This document shows positions 1 through 5,257 of a DNA stretch of 5,257 nucleotides, one piece after another. A model generated the notes under the pieces. That model was not told the origin of the DNA and did not search any database. It was given only the letters and a program-made list of their open reading frames with translations. Origin of the DNA: a bacterium (GTDB lineage: Bacteria; Vulcanimicrobiota; Xenobia; Xenobiales; Xenobiaceae); assembly GCA_017444165.1 (NCBI GenBank), contig JAFSXH010000257.1, positions 1 through 5,257 on the forward strand, read 5' to 3'. How positions within the stretch are numbered: position 1 is the stretch's first letter; every line of letters begins with the position of its first letter. The translations under genes were made by a program, and so were the position numbers.

Positions 1-2
1 AC

Positions 3-1058
3 GATGTGGATAAACTTAACGTGCAGATCACCGATGGCGGCAGTCAGGCTATGGAGTTAGTCTTAACGGCTTGTTGTGGACCTGTCGGTTCCGAAGATTG
101 TCCAGTATTGGCTATTGATGCCGCTTACACTAATTATCGCTCTTTTGCCCAGCGTTTGCGTCGAAGGGTTGTCTCTTTTTCGCGTCATTTGAATGAAAAT
201 GGAGAGTTCGGTCTGCCAGAGTTTGCTAAGATCGAAGAGTTGATAATTAAGGAGAGGCCCAGTGCGCTCATAGTTATTCCTTACGATAATCCCACAGGCC
301 AGCTCTACTCTCAGGAGATGTTTAACAAATTGGCCGCCCTCTGTGTAAAGTATGATATGTGGCTGATCTCCGATGAAGCCTATCGCGAGTTGTATTATGT
401 CGATGGTGTCGATAAAGCTGTTAGTGTCTGGTCTATCTCTGAAGAGGATGTACCTGGAATTACTGGTAAGAGGTTGAGTATCGAAAGTACTTCTAAAGTT
501 TGGAACGCCTGCGGTTTGCGCGTGGGAGCTTTAATTACTGATAATTCAGAATTGCACAAGCGTTTAGTGGCTGAAAATACTGTAAGTTTATGTACGAATG
601 TCATAGGACAGTGGATATTTGCCGCCATTAGTGAGTTGACTCTGCCAGAACTCAGAGAGTGGTTCTGCGAGCAGAGGGATTATTACAAGCCCCTTATGGA
701 AAGATTTTGCACAGATATGCGTGAGTCACTCCCTGGGGTGATCGTCAGCTCGGCTCAGGCTTCACTCTATGAGGTAGTTGATCTGCGCAATTTGGTCTGT
801 GAAGATTTTAATGCCGATACCTTCGTAGTCTGGTGTGCTTCTGAAGGGTACATTGAAGAAGATGGTCAGAGAGTTACCCTTTTGACTGCGCCTATGTCTG
901 AGTTCTACAGTGAAAAGGATCTGCGCAAAAATTATGGGCGCACTCAGATGAGGATCGCCTTTGTCGAAACTCCTGAGATTATGTCTAAGGTCCCCGCTCT
1001 TTTGGCTAAATTAGTCGTAAAATATTTGCAGATTCATCCTGAATTAAAGAAGGGATAA
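3..1058 (+). CDS. PLP-dependent aminotransferase, class I/II (aspartate aminotransferase-like), 5' end outside window
   Basis: This is a fold-type I transaminase that moves an amino group between an amino acid and a 2-oxo acid using pyridoxal phosphate in the cytosol. The frame is open to the left edge, so the GTG at 6 is probably an internal Val and roughly the first 80-100 residues are missing. Counting that Val as 1, the visible landmarks are ITDGGSQA (8-15, PLP phosphate loop), Tyr41/Tyr44 in AAYTNY, NPTG (95-98, Asn contacting the cofactor), SDEAY (122-126, Asp123 for the pyridine nitrogen), STSK (161-164, Lys164 as Schiff-base lysine), GLRVG (170-174) and QMRIAFV (314-320, Arg316 as the probable substrate carboxylate anchor). 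The SxSK-xxxACGxRxGAL pattern fits the subgroup usually annotated as aspartate or generic PLP-dependent aminotransferase. Substrate cannot be read from sequence. The stretch AQASLY (250-255) stands where the subgroup commonly has PxGAFY. The gene is followed after 2 nt by the next gene, so the two form one transcript. Confidence 0.93.
   Translation, partial: DVDKLNVQITDGGSQAMELVLTACCGPVGSEDCPVLAIDAAYTNYRSFAQRLRRRVVSFSRHLNENGEFGLPEFAKIEELIIKERPSALIVIPYDNPTGQLYSQEMFNKLAALCVKYDMWLISDEAYRELYYVDGVDKAVSVWSISEEDVPGITGKRLSIESTSKVWNACGLRVGALITDNSELHKRLVAENTVSLCTNVIGQWIFAAISELTLPELREWFCEQRDYYKPLMERFCTDMRESLPGVIVSSAQASLYEVVDLRNLVCEDFNADTFVVWCASEGYIEEDGQRVTLLTAPMSEFYSEKDLRKNYGRTQMRIAFVETPEIMSKVPALLAKLVVKYLQIHPELKKG
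1048..1054 (+). promoter_or_regulatory. Ribosome binding site of the 299-residue protein, inside the aminotransferase 3' end
   Basis: AGAAGGG lies 6 nt before the ATG at 1061 and overlaps the last codons of the aminotransferase. With only 2 nt between stop and start, translation of the second gene is probably coupled to the first. The site supports the ATG as the true start. Confidence 0.6.
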
Positions 1059-1060
1059 TT

Positions 1061-1960
1061 ATGGGATTTGGATTCGGTTCCGTTATGTCTATGATAGGAG
1101 CGGCCGTTTCTGGTTCCTCTCCTGAAAGTATCTTTGATAGTGTAATCTCCGCTTCTGCTACTTTATGTGGCAACACCTCTTCCGGCGGCAGGAGTATCAA
1201 AAGCGATATAACTGCGGCTACTGTCGGTATGGTCAGTGCTTACACTAACTCTGATTTCAATACTTATACGAGTTATGTCAATAAGTGTTACGCTGAGGTG
1301 GAAGAACCTATAGCCGAGTTATCTAGCTTCTCTCCAGAGATTCGTGAAGTGGCCAATGTCATGAAGATCATGACGCGTGGTACTCCTGAGCAGAAACAGA
1401 AGGCTGAAGAGGAACAGCAACTTCTCAAGAGTCTGCAAGAGGCTCGTCTGACCTTTTTGCGCCTCTATTTTCCCGGTATAAGTGAAGAAGAGATCGACAG
1501 CATAGCTAAGTTTTACTTTGAACCCATAACTAGCAAAAAGGTGGAACCAAAGGCCAAAAAGAGCCAAGTCTCCGCCTCGGCCGCCAACGGTTTTACTTCT
1601 ACCGAGTTCGGTGATTCTGTGGCCGAAGCCATTAAGCCTTGGGCTGAGAAGTTCACTAATTTTAACTTAGCAGCGGTCTGTTCTGTTTTGCGTGAAAAAG
1701 GTCTGGAGATCGGCGGAACTAAAGCCTGTGAGTTGGCCGATTTTATAGCTAAGTCTGATAAATACGTGGAGTGTACCGATTCTAAACCTGAGCAATTAGC
1801 TAAGTTGCCAGCTGGAGCCATTGTCGTCTGGAACAGTGACGAAGAACACCCGTATGGACGCTGTTCTATAGCTTTGGGAGACGGCAGAGAAGCCGCTGAA
1901 GCGATAAGGCCTCAGTTAGATAAATTCTCTAAGAGTTACCGCTTATTTTTACCCCTCTAA
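1061..1960 (+). CDS. Unknown 299-residue protein with a degenerate CHAP/NlpC-P60-like C-terminal domain
   Basis: I do not recognise this protein as a named family. The N-terminus (2-18) is Gly/Ala-rich and mildly hydrophobic, without the positive charge of a standard signal peptide. Residues 109-135 are rich in Gln, Glu, Lys and Leu and look like a helix or short coiled coil. Residues 158-177 (KKVEPKAKKSQVSASAA) look like a flexible linker. The last ~105 residues follow a CHAP-type amidase layout: a helix with Cys207 (AAVCSVL), GGTKACELADFIAKS (218-232), LPAGAIVVW (249-257), HPYG (263-266), IALGDGREA (270-278) and a closing YRLFLPL. In related domains, as I remember them, HPYG is followed by His (PYGHISIALG) as part of the active site; here it is Arg267 followed by Cys268. 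Catalysis is therefore doubtful, and a binding or structural role is an inference. It is coupled to the upstream aminotransferase, and its last 32 bases overlap the opposing phosphatase gene. Codon use looks like its neighbours. Confidence 0.8.
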   Translation: MGFGFGSVMSMIGAAVSGSSPESIFDSVISASATLCGNTSSGGRSIKSDITAATVGMVSAYTNSDFNTYTSYVNKCYAEVEEPIAELSSFSPEIREVANVMKIMTRGTPEQKQKAEEEQQLLKSLQEARLTFLRLYFPGISEEEIDSIAKFYFEPITSKKVEPKAKKSQVSASAANGFTSTEFGDSVAEAIKPWAEKFTNFNLAAVCSVLREKGLEIGGTKACELADFIAKSDKYVECTDSKPEQLAKLPAGAIVVWNSDEEHPYGRCSIALGDGREAAEAIRPQLDKFSKSYRLFLPL

Positions 1961-2606
1961 GTTCTAGAAGACTGGATAATTTAAAATCGGCAATGGCAAA
2001 ACGAGGATCGTCAGCCATTGCCTTTTCTGGTACAGCTATGCAAGTCATAAGGGCGGCCTTAGCAGCGATAACGCCGTTAGGCGAATCTTCGATTACTAGG
2101 CAATTTGTTGGTTCAACCTTTAGCTTTTGAGCTGTGGTGATAAAGACTGCGGGGTGAGGTTTGCCAAACCTTTCCTGTTCAGCAGAATAGAGGAGAGTGA
2201 AGGCCTCCTCTAAGTTTAGTGTTTGTAGTATTGCCTTGATAAGGCGATAGGATGAAGAGGAGGCCAAGGCAATCTTTAAACCCGTACCTTTGAGAAGAGC
2301 TATAGCTTCGTAAACTCCAGGCAGGGCTTTGCCCTTTTCTTTTATCAGCTCAATAACTCTGTCCTGGATCTTCTCACTTACTTCAGCGCAACTAGGTCCA
2401 CTCCAGGGATGCTGTCTGTAACGCATGTTGACGATCTCATCTATGCGTATCCCCATAGTCTCTATGCAGTCTTCTTCAGTTAGACGTATACCGACAGCAG
2501 AGAATACCTCTAGCTCAGCTTGCCGCCAAAATGGTTCAGAGTCGATCAAAACTCCGTCCATATCGAATATACAAGCTTCGTATCTTTTTGAATTTCTGTT
2601 ACTCAT
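1929..2606 (-). CDS. hxpB: HAD-superfamily sugar-phosphate phosphatase, HxpB/YniC-like
   Basis: This is a cytosolic haloacid dehalogenase-type phosphatase of the beta-phosphoglucomutase-like subfamily. All four HAD motifs are present: DMDGV (Asp15 nucleophile, Asp17 acid/base), Ser116 in LASSSS, Lys149 in GKPHP, and Glu173-Asp174 in IEDSPNG for magnesium. A helical cap lies between motifs I and II. Outside the general motifs, LIDSEPFW (20-27), GIRID (52-56), HPWSGPS (66-72), DDPRF (199-203) and ADFKLSSLLEL (206-216) match what I remember of Escherichia coli YniC/HxpB, a phosphatase for hexitol phosphates and 2-deoxyglucose 6-phosphate; length (225) also fits. Substrate assignment is by resemblance only. 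The start ATG shares ATGA with the nrnA stop. I see no strong Shine-Dalgarno near it, so translation probably depends on re-initiation after nrnA. Its 3' end overlaps the convergent gene by 32 bp. Confidence 0.88.
   Translation of the reverse strand: MSNRNSKRYEACIFDMDGVLIDSEPFWRQAELEVFSAVGIRLTEEDCIETMGIRIDEIVNMRYRQHPWSGPSCAEVSEKIQDRVIELIKEKGKALPGVYEAIALLKGTGLKIALASSSSYRLIKAILQTLNLEEAFTLLYSAEQERFGKPHPAVFITTAQKLKVEPTNCLVIEDSPNGVIAAKAALMTCIAVPEKAMADDPRFAIADFKLSSLLELRGVKISGNS
1989..2026 (+). terminator. Candidate intrinsic terminator for the plus-strand pair, inside the opposing phosphatase gene
   Basis: A perfect 9-bp stem GGCAATGGC (1989-1997) with GCCATTGCC (2014-2022) is followed directly by TTTT and then CTGG. 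The enclosed bases contain a second 4-bp stem, ACGA (2001-2004) with TCGT (2008-2011), capped by GGA, separated from the first by a small 3x2 internal loop. It starts 28 nt after the stop of the plus-strand gene, where a terminator is expected. The T run is short, so efficiency is uncertain. The stem also encodes part of the phosphatase on the other strand (around Ala196-Ala206), so the repeat could be a coding coincidence. Confidence 0.5.
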
Positions 2607-3571
2607 TGGTTGAGAAGTTCGATTGCTTCGGGGATTATGAATTCCATAGCTTCCTCTAGAGATATACCTTCAAGTGTACATGCTGCTGCTAACTTATGAC
2701 CACCACCATTATGTTTGGCGGCGACGGTGTTCACAGGTGCCTCGATAGAGCGCAGAGAGACTCTGATCTTATTTGTGTCGATAGCTTTGAAGAGTACAAA
2801 GATCTCTGAACCTTTGACCACATTCAACTGACCGACTAAACTTTGCAGGTCTTTCTCTTGCAGGTGACAACTTTCCAGCATCTGTGCAGTCACGTACGCA
2901 CTTACGATCTTACCATGATGGTGTAATTGCAAGGTAGCCAAGGCCATTGAATAGAGCTTGAGTTCATTGGCAGAGTAACTGCTGAATATAGCTCGATGTA
3001 TGTAACTTATATCTCCAAGTATTTCCAGTAGGTGAGCGGCCACTAAGTGAGTGCGCGGTGAAACGCTAGAATAGCGAAAACCTGCCGAATCGGAAACAAT
3101 GGATGTATAGAGAGCCTCAGCGGCCTCTCTATTTAGCTCTACACCTAGATCTTTATATAAAAAGTAGAGCATCTCTCCTAAGGCGCAAAAACTAGGATCT
3201 ATCCAACTATAATCTGCGGGCAGATCATTAATAGGATGATGATCTATATTTATGACCTCAGAACAGGTAGCGCGAAGATCGAAACCTTCAGGCAAACGCG
3301 TAAGAGAAGAACATTCTAAAACTATAGCTACATCGAAGTTGGCCCCAGCAGGGAGGGTAGTATGGATCTCCTCCTTATTGCTCAAGAAGTCAAAAGTATC
3401 AGAAACACCATCTATAGAGTAAAGATAGTAATTCTTTCCTAAACTCTTCAATACTTGAGCAAAAGAGAGCATACTGCCCAGATCATCACCATCTATAAAG
3501 ACATGGGGGAGGATTAGAAAATTGTCTTTCTCTTTAATTGCTTGAGCAATTTTCTGAAGATCTTCATTCAT
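2603..3571 (-). CDS. nrnA: DHH/DHHA1 phosphoesterase, oligoribonuclease / pAp phosphatase NrnA
   Basis: NrnA-type enzymes degrade very short RNAs (nano-RNA) to mononucleotides and can dephosphorylate 3'-phosphoadenosine 5'-phosphate, using metal ions in the cytosol. The 322-residue length is normal. The DHH domain shows motif I H23-x3-D27-x-D29 in PHVFIDGDDLGS, motif II IVLECSS with Glu86, the DHH triad at 110-112 (NIDHH), and motif IV with Asp161 (SDSAGFRY). The C-terminal DHHA1 domain ends with the substrate-binding GGGHKLAAAC (289-298). Two departures from the common pattern are visible: Ile26 stands where Pro is usual (HxxPDGD), and Glu86 stands where Asp is usual. Both look compatible with activity. 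The gene begins inside the 3' end of rbfA (8-nt overlap) and ends in an ATGA overlap with the phosphatase gene. The order infB-rbfA-nrnA is found in many bacteria and supports the assignment. Confidence 0.93.
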   Translation of the reverse strand: MNEDLQKIAQAIKEKDNFLILPHVFIDGDDLGSMLSFAQVLKSLGKNYYLYSIDGVSDTFDFLSNKEEIHTTLPAGANFDVAIVLECSSLTRLPEGFDLRATCSEVINIDHHPINDLPADYSWIDPSFCALGEMLYFLYKDLGVELNREAAEALYTSIVSDSAGFRYSSVSPRTHLVAAHLLEILGDISYIHRAIFSSYSANELKLYSMALATLQLHHHGKIVSAYVTAQMLESCHLQEKDLQSLVGQLNVVKGSEIFVLFKAIDTNKIRVSLRSIEAPVNTVAAKHNGGGHKLAAACTLEGISLEEAMEFIIPEAIELLNQ

Positions 3572-3953
3572 CTTCTTCTGTTCCTACCTCCGCAGAATAA
3601 GTCAAGTTATCTAAAAGATCGTAGATGCGATTCGCTCTCTCTTGAGTCTCATCTAAGATAAAGATAGGCTCAGGAACGCTTTTTAAGCACAACTCCTTAG
3701 CGAATTCACGACGAATAAAACCTTTAGAGTGATTTAAGCCTTCGATGATCTCTCTTTTGCGTTCTGGAGAAGCCATTACGCTGACATAAAATTTGGCGAG
3801 GCTAATATCTCTAGAAACCTCAGCGTCAGCGATAGTGATAATTTCACTGCTACTCCCTTCAGAAGGGAAGACGGCGGGATTTTTAACCCGCCTTAAAACA
3901 TCATTGCCCACCTCTAAGAGCAAACTGCGCAATCTTATTAAACGATTATTCAA
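3564..3953 (-). CDS. rbfA: Ribosome-binding factor A (RbfA), TTG start
   Basis: RbfA binds the 30S ribosomal subunit during late maturation near the 5' end of 16S rRNA and is important in cold adaptation. The 129-residue protein has the single KH-type domain: an N-terminal helix, ITIADAEVSRD (39-49), SLAKFYVSV (51-59), the kinked helix with SKGFIRREFA (76-85), and PEPIFILDET (94-103). The first in-frame ATG codes for Met60, deep inside the domain, so the TTG at 3953-3951 is needed for a full protein; it has an AGGAG 8 nt upstream. Compared with the usual family pattern there appear to be extra residues, about FPSEGSSSE (29-37), between the first helix and the following strand. The tail is acidic (GTEEDE). 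It follows infB by 21 nt and overlaps nrnA by 8 nt, the classic position for this gene. Confidence 0.93.
   Translation of the reverse strand: MNNRLIRLRSLLLEVGNDVLRRVKNPAVFPSEGSSSEIITIADAEVSRDISLAKFYVSVMASPERKREIIEGLNHSKGFIRREFAKELCLKSVPEPIFILDETQERANRIYDLLDNLTYSAEVGTEEDE
3586..3591 (-). promoter_or_regulatory. Probable Shine-Dalgarno of nrnA, unusually far from the start
   Basis: GGAGGT on the minus strand lies 14 nt before the nrnA ATG (3571-3569), inside rbfA codons. That spacing is longer than usual. No in-frame ATG, GTG or TTG occurs between it and the ATG. Re-initiation after rbfA, helped by this site, is the likely mode of translation. Confidence 0.45.
3854..3892 (-). repeat. Two adjacent stem-loops within the 5' part of rbfA
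   Basis: On the minus strand, GGCGGG and CCCGCC (3892-3887 with 3878-3873) form a 6-bp GC-rich stem around an 8-nt A/T-rich loop. Four bases later TCCCTT and AAGGGA (3868-3863 with 3859-3854) form a 6-bp stem around CTG. They cover codons 21-27 and 29-34 of rbfA, including the start of the apparent extra residues. No T run follows on the minus strand, so they are not an intrinsic terminator. A role in mRNA folding or translation is possible but unproven. Confidence 0.35.
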
Positions 3954-3961
3954 AATTATTT

Positions 3962-3966
3962 CTCCT
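3962..3966 (-). promoter_or_regulatory. Shine-Dalgarno of rbfA that decides the TTG start
   Basis: AGGAG on the minus strand sits in the 21-nt gap after the infB stop, 8 nt before the TTG at 3953. No ATG or GTG start is available nearby in frame, so this site fixes the start of rbfA. Confidence 0.75.
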
Positions 3967-3974
3967 AAATTCGC

Positions 3975-5255
3975 TTAAAGCTCGCGCTGATGTTCTACCT
4001 TCTGGAAGCACTCTATAATATCGCCTTCTTGAACATCCTGGTAGTTTGTGATAGTCAAACCACACTCGAAGCCCTCATTGACCTCTCGGGCATCATCTTT
4101 GAAGCGGCGCAGAGTCTCGATGGAATTCTCATAGATAACTGAACTGTCGCGAAGCAATCTAGCAGAAGCACCTCGAACTATCTTACCTTCGGTTACAAAG
4201 CAACCAGCCACTTTGCCGATCTTGCTGATCTTGAAGACCTGGCGCACTTCAGCGCGGCCGAGACTGACCTCTTCCACATCAGGAGTGAGCATACCAGACA
4301 TAGCTTTTTTGATCTGTTCGGTAACGTCGAATATCACGCGATAAGTGCGGATCTCTACTTCTTCCAGGTCGGCTAAACGTCTAACTTTAGCATCTGGCCT
4401 GACATTAAAGCCTATTATAATGGCATTACTGGCCGAAGCTAACATAACGTCTGATTCAGAAATAGCACCTACACCAGAGTGGAAGATCTTGACAGCCACT
4501 TCATCGGTACTGAGTTTGTTGAGAGCCTGGACTAAAGCTTGCATACTGCCGTGAGCCTCAGCTTTAACTAACAGGTTGAGCTGTTTAGTGCTATTATTGT
4601 CGAGATCAGCAAAGAGATTTTCTAAGGTCTGTTTACTGCCTGAATTGATGCGGGCGTGTCTAGCCTGGGCTGTGCGGGCCTCTGAAACCTGACGAGCCAT
4701 CTTCTCATCCTCAACGACTTGCAAAGAATCACCAGCGTTAGGAACTGACTCTAAACCAATGATTTCCACGGGAATCGAAGGACCGGCACTCTTAATATCC
4801 TTGCCCTTCTCGTTAGTGAGCTTGCGCAGCTTACCCCAGGTATTGCCAACTACCACAATATCTCCCACGTGCAAGGTTCCATCTTGAACCAAAACGGTAG
4901 CCACTGGTCCCTTACCTTTATCGATAGAGCCTTCGATTATAGTTCCCTTAGCTTTGCGATCAGGATTAGCTTTTAATTCCAGAATATCGGCTTGGAGGAG
5001 GAGCAATTCCAATAGCTCATCCAAGTTGATATTGCGCTTGGCTGAAACTTTGCACATTTCTGTGTCGCCGCCCCACTCGGTGGAGACTAGGCCATACTCA
5101 GTGAGTTGTTGCATGACGCGATCAGCATTAGATTCGGGAAGATCTATTTTGTTGATAGCCACAATTATGGGCAACCTGGCCGCTTTAGCGTGGTTAATAG
5201 CCTCAATCGTCTGGGGCATTACACCATCGTTGGCAGCTACCACCAAAATAGCAAT
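3975..5255 (-). CDS. infB: Translation initiation factor IF-2, 5' end outside window
   Basis: IF-2 is the GTPase that brings initiator fMet-tRNA to the 30S subunit and promotes joining of the 50S subunit. The frame is open to the right edge and reads IAILVVAANDGVMPQT, the stretch that normally follows the DTPGH switch region, so the variable N-terminus, the P-loop and DTPGH lie outside. What remains (about 426 codons) shows G4 NKIDLP (5153-5136), G5 SAK (5045-5037), and the domain II barrel containing KGTIIEGSIDKGKGPVATV. After a linker helix comes the IF-2 core domain with LLVKAEAHGS, SGVGAISESDVMLA and IIIGFNVRPDA. The C-terminal fMet-tRNA-binding domain has RAEVRQVFKISKIGKVAGC, TLRRFKDDAREV and EGDIIECF. 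Glu stands in KAEAHGS where Asp (KAD-x-x-GS) is common. The apparent TTG start at 5246 is internal. It leads the operon seen here and ends 21 nt before rbfA. Confidence 0.97.
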   Translation of the reverse strand: MAILVVAANDGVMPQTIEAINHAKAARLPIIVAINKIDLPESNADRVMQQLTEYGLVSTEWGGDTEMCKVSAKRNINLDELLELLLLQADILELKANPDRKAKGTIIEGSIDKGKGPVATVLVQDGTLHVGDIVVVGNTWGKLRKLTNEKGKDIKSAGPSIPVEIIGLESVPNAGDSLQVVEDEKMARQVSEARTAQARHARINSGSKQTLENLFADLDNNSTKQLNLLVKAEAHGSMQALVQALNKLSTDEVAVKIFHSGVGAISESDVMLASASNAIIIGFNVRPDAKVRRLADLEEVEIRTYRVIFDVTEQIKKAMSGMLTPDVEEVSLGRAEVRQVFKISKIGKVAGCFVTEGKIVRGASARLLRDSSVIYENSIETLRRFKDDAREVNEGFECGLTITNYQDVQEGDIIECFQKVEHQREL

Positions 5256-5257
5256 AT

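Noticed and set aside
395..628. Minus-strand open frame of 77 codons inside the aminotransferase gene
   Set aside because: It covers the catalytic lysine region of a conserved gene on the other strand and has no recognisable motifs.
1319..1567. Minus-strand open frame with a Leu/Phe-rich, membrane-like peptide
   Set aside because: The hydrophobic run is the complement of the Gln/Glu/Lys-rich helix codons on the plus strand, a common artefact.
1513..1821. Minus-strand open frame of 102 codons inside the unknown plus-strand gene
   Set aside because: It lies wholly antisense to a gene with clear domain signatures, has no family resemblance, and I see no good ribosome binding site; it is a shadow frame.
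2425..2613. Plus-strand open frame of 62 codons opposite the phosphatase gene
   Set aside because: It is antisense to conserved HAD codons, including motif I, and the predicted peptide is low in recognisable features.
3109..3130. Inverted repeat AGAGAGCC/GGCCTCTCT within nrnA
   Set aside because: The stem has a bulge, no T run follows on either strand, and it falls in ordinary coding sequence (REAAEAL), so I treat it as chance.
3870..3895. GC-rich hairpin in rbfA considered as an intrinsic terminator
   Set aside because: Neither strand has a T run directly after the stem, and it would cut the rbfA message early in the gene.
4345..4554. Plus-strand open frame of 69 codons opposite infB
   Set aside because: It is a mirror of the highly conserved IF-2 core domain and has no independent support.
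5244..5246. TTG as the start of a short IF-2
   Set aside because: The frame continues open to the window edge as I-A-I-L-V-V, which is the conserved interior of the GTPase domain; a start here would lack the P-loop.

Overview
The window is a gene-dense stretch of bacterial chromosome. It holds two converging gene sets and no intergenic gap longer than about 20 bases. Base composition is moderate and similar across all six genes. The start codons are bacterial (ATG, plus one TTG) with Shine-Dalgarno sequences. The infB-rbfA-nrnA block is a core bacterial translation and RNA-turnover operon. I cannot name the phylum with confidence. The C-terminal domain of the unknown protein recalls proteins I associate with Elusimicrobiota-like and other uncultured lineages, but that is memory and not evidence.

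Left half, plus strand: the 3' part of a class I/II PLP-dependent aminotransferase enters from the left edge. Two bases after it comes a 299-residue protein that I cannot name. The C-terminal third of that protein looks like a CHAP/NlpC-P60-type cysteine peptidase domain with the expected histidine replaced by arginine. The two genes are almost certainly co-transcribed.

Right half, minus strand: infB (3' part, cut by the right edge), then rbfA with a TTG start, then nrnA (DHH/DHHA1 phosphoesterase), then an HxpB/YniC-like HAD sugar-phosphate phosphatase. infB and rbfA are 21 nt apart, rbfA and nrnA overlap by 8 nt, and nrnA and the phosphatase gene overlap by ATGA. This is a tight, translationally coupled operon. 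Its first three products serve translation initiation, 30S maturation and nano-RNA/pAp turnover. The HAD enzyme is a metabolic add-on, in a position where truB is often found in other bacteria.

The two sets meet tail to tail: the unknown gene and the phosphatase gene share their last 32 bases. A two-part stem-loop followed by TTTT on the plus strand lies inside the phosphatase coding region, 28 bases after the stop of the unknown gene, and is the best candidate terminator for the plus-strand pair. I see no terminator for the minus-strand operon before it runs into the opposing gene. No tRNA, rRNA, CRISPR array, insertion sequence or clear promoter is visible; the promoters of both operons lie outside the window.
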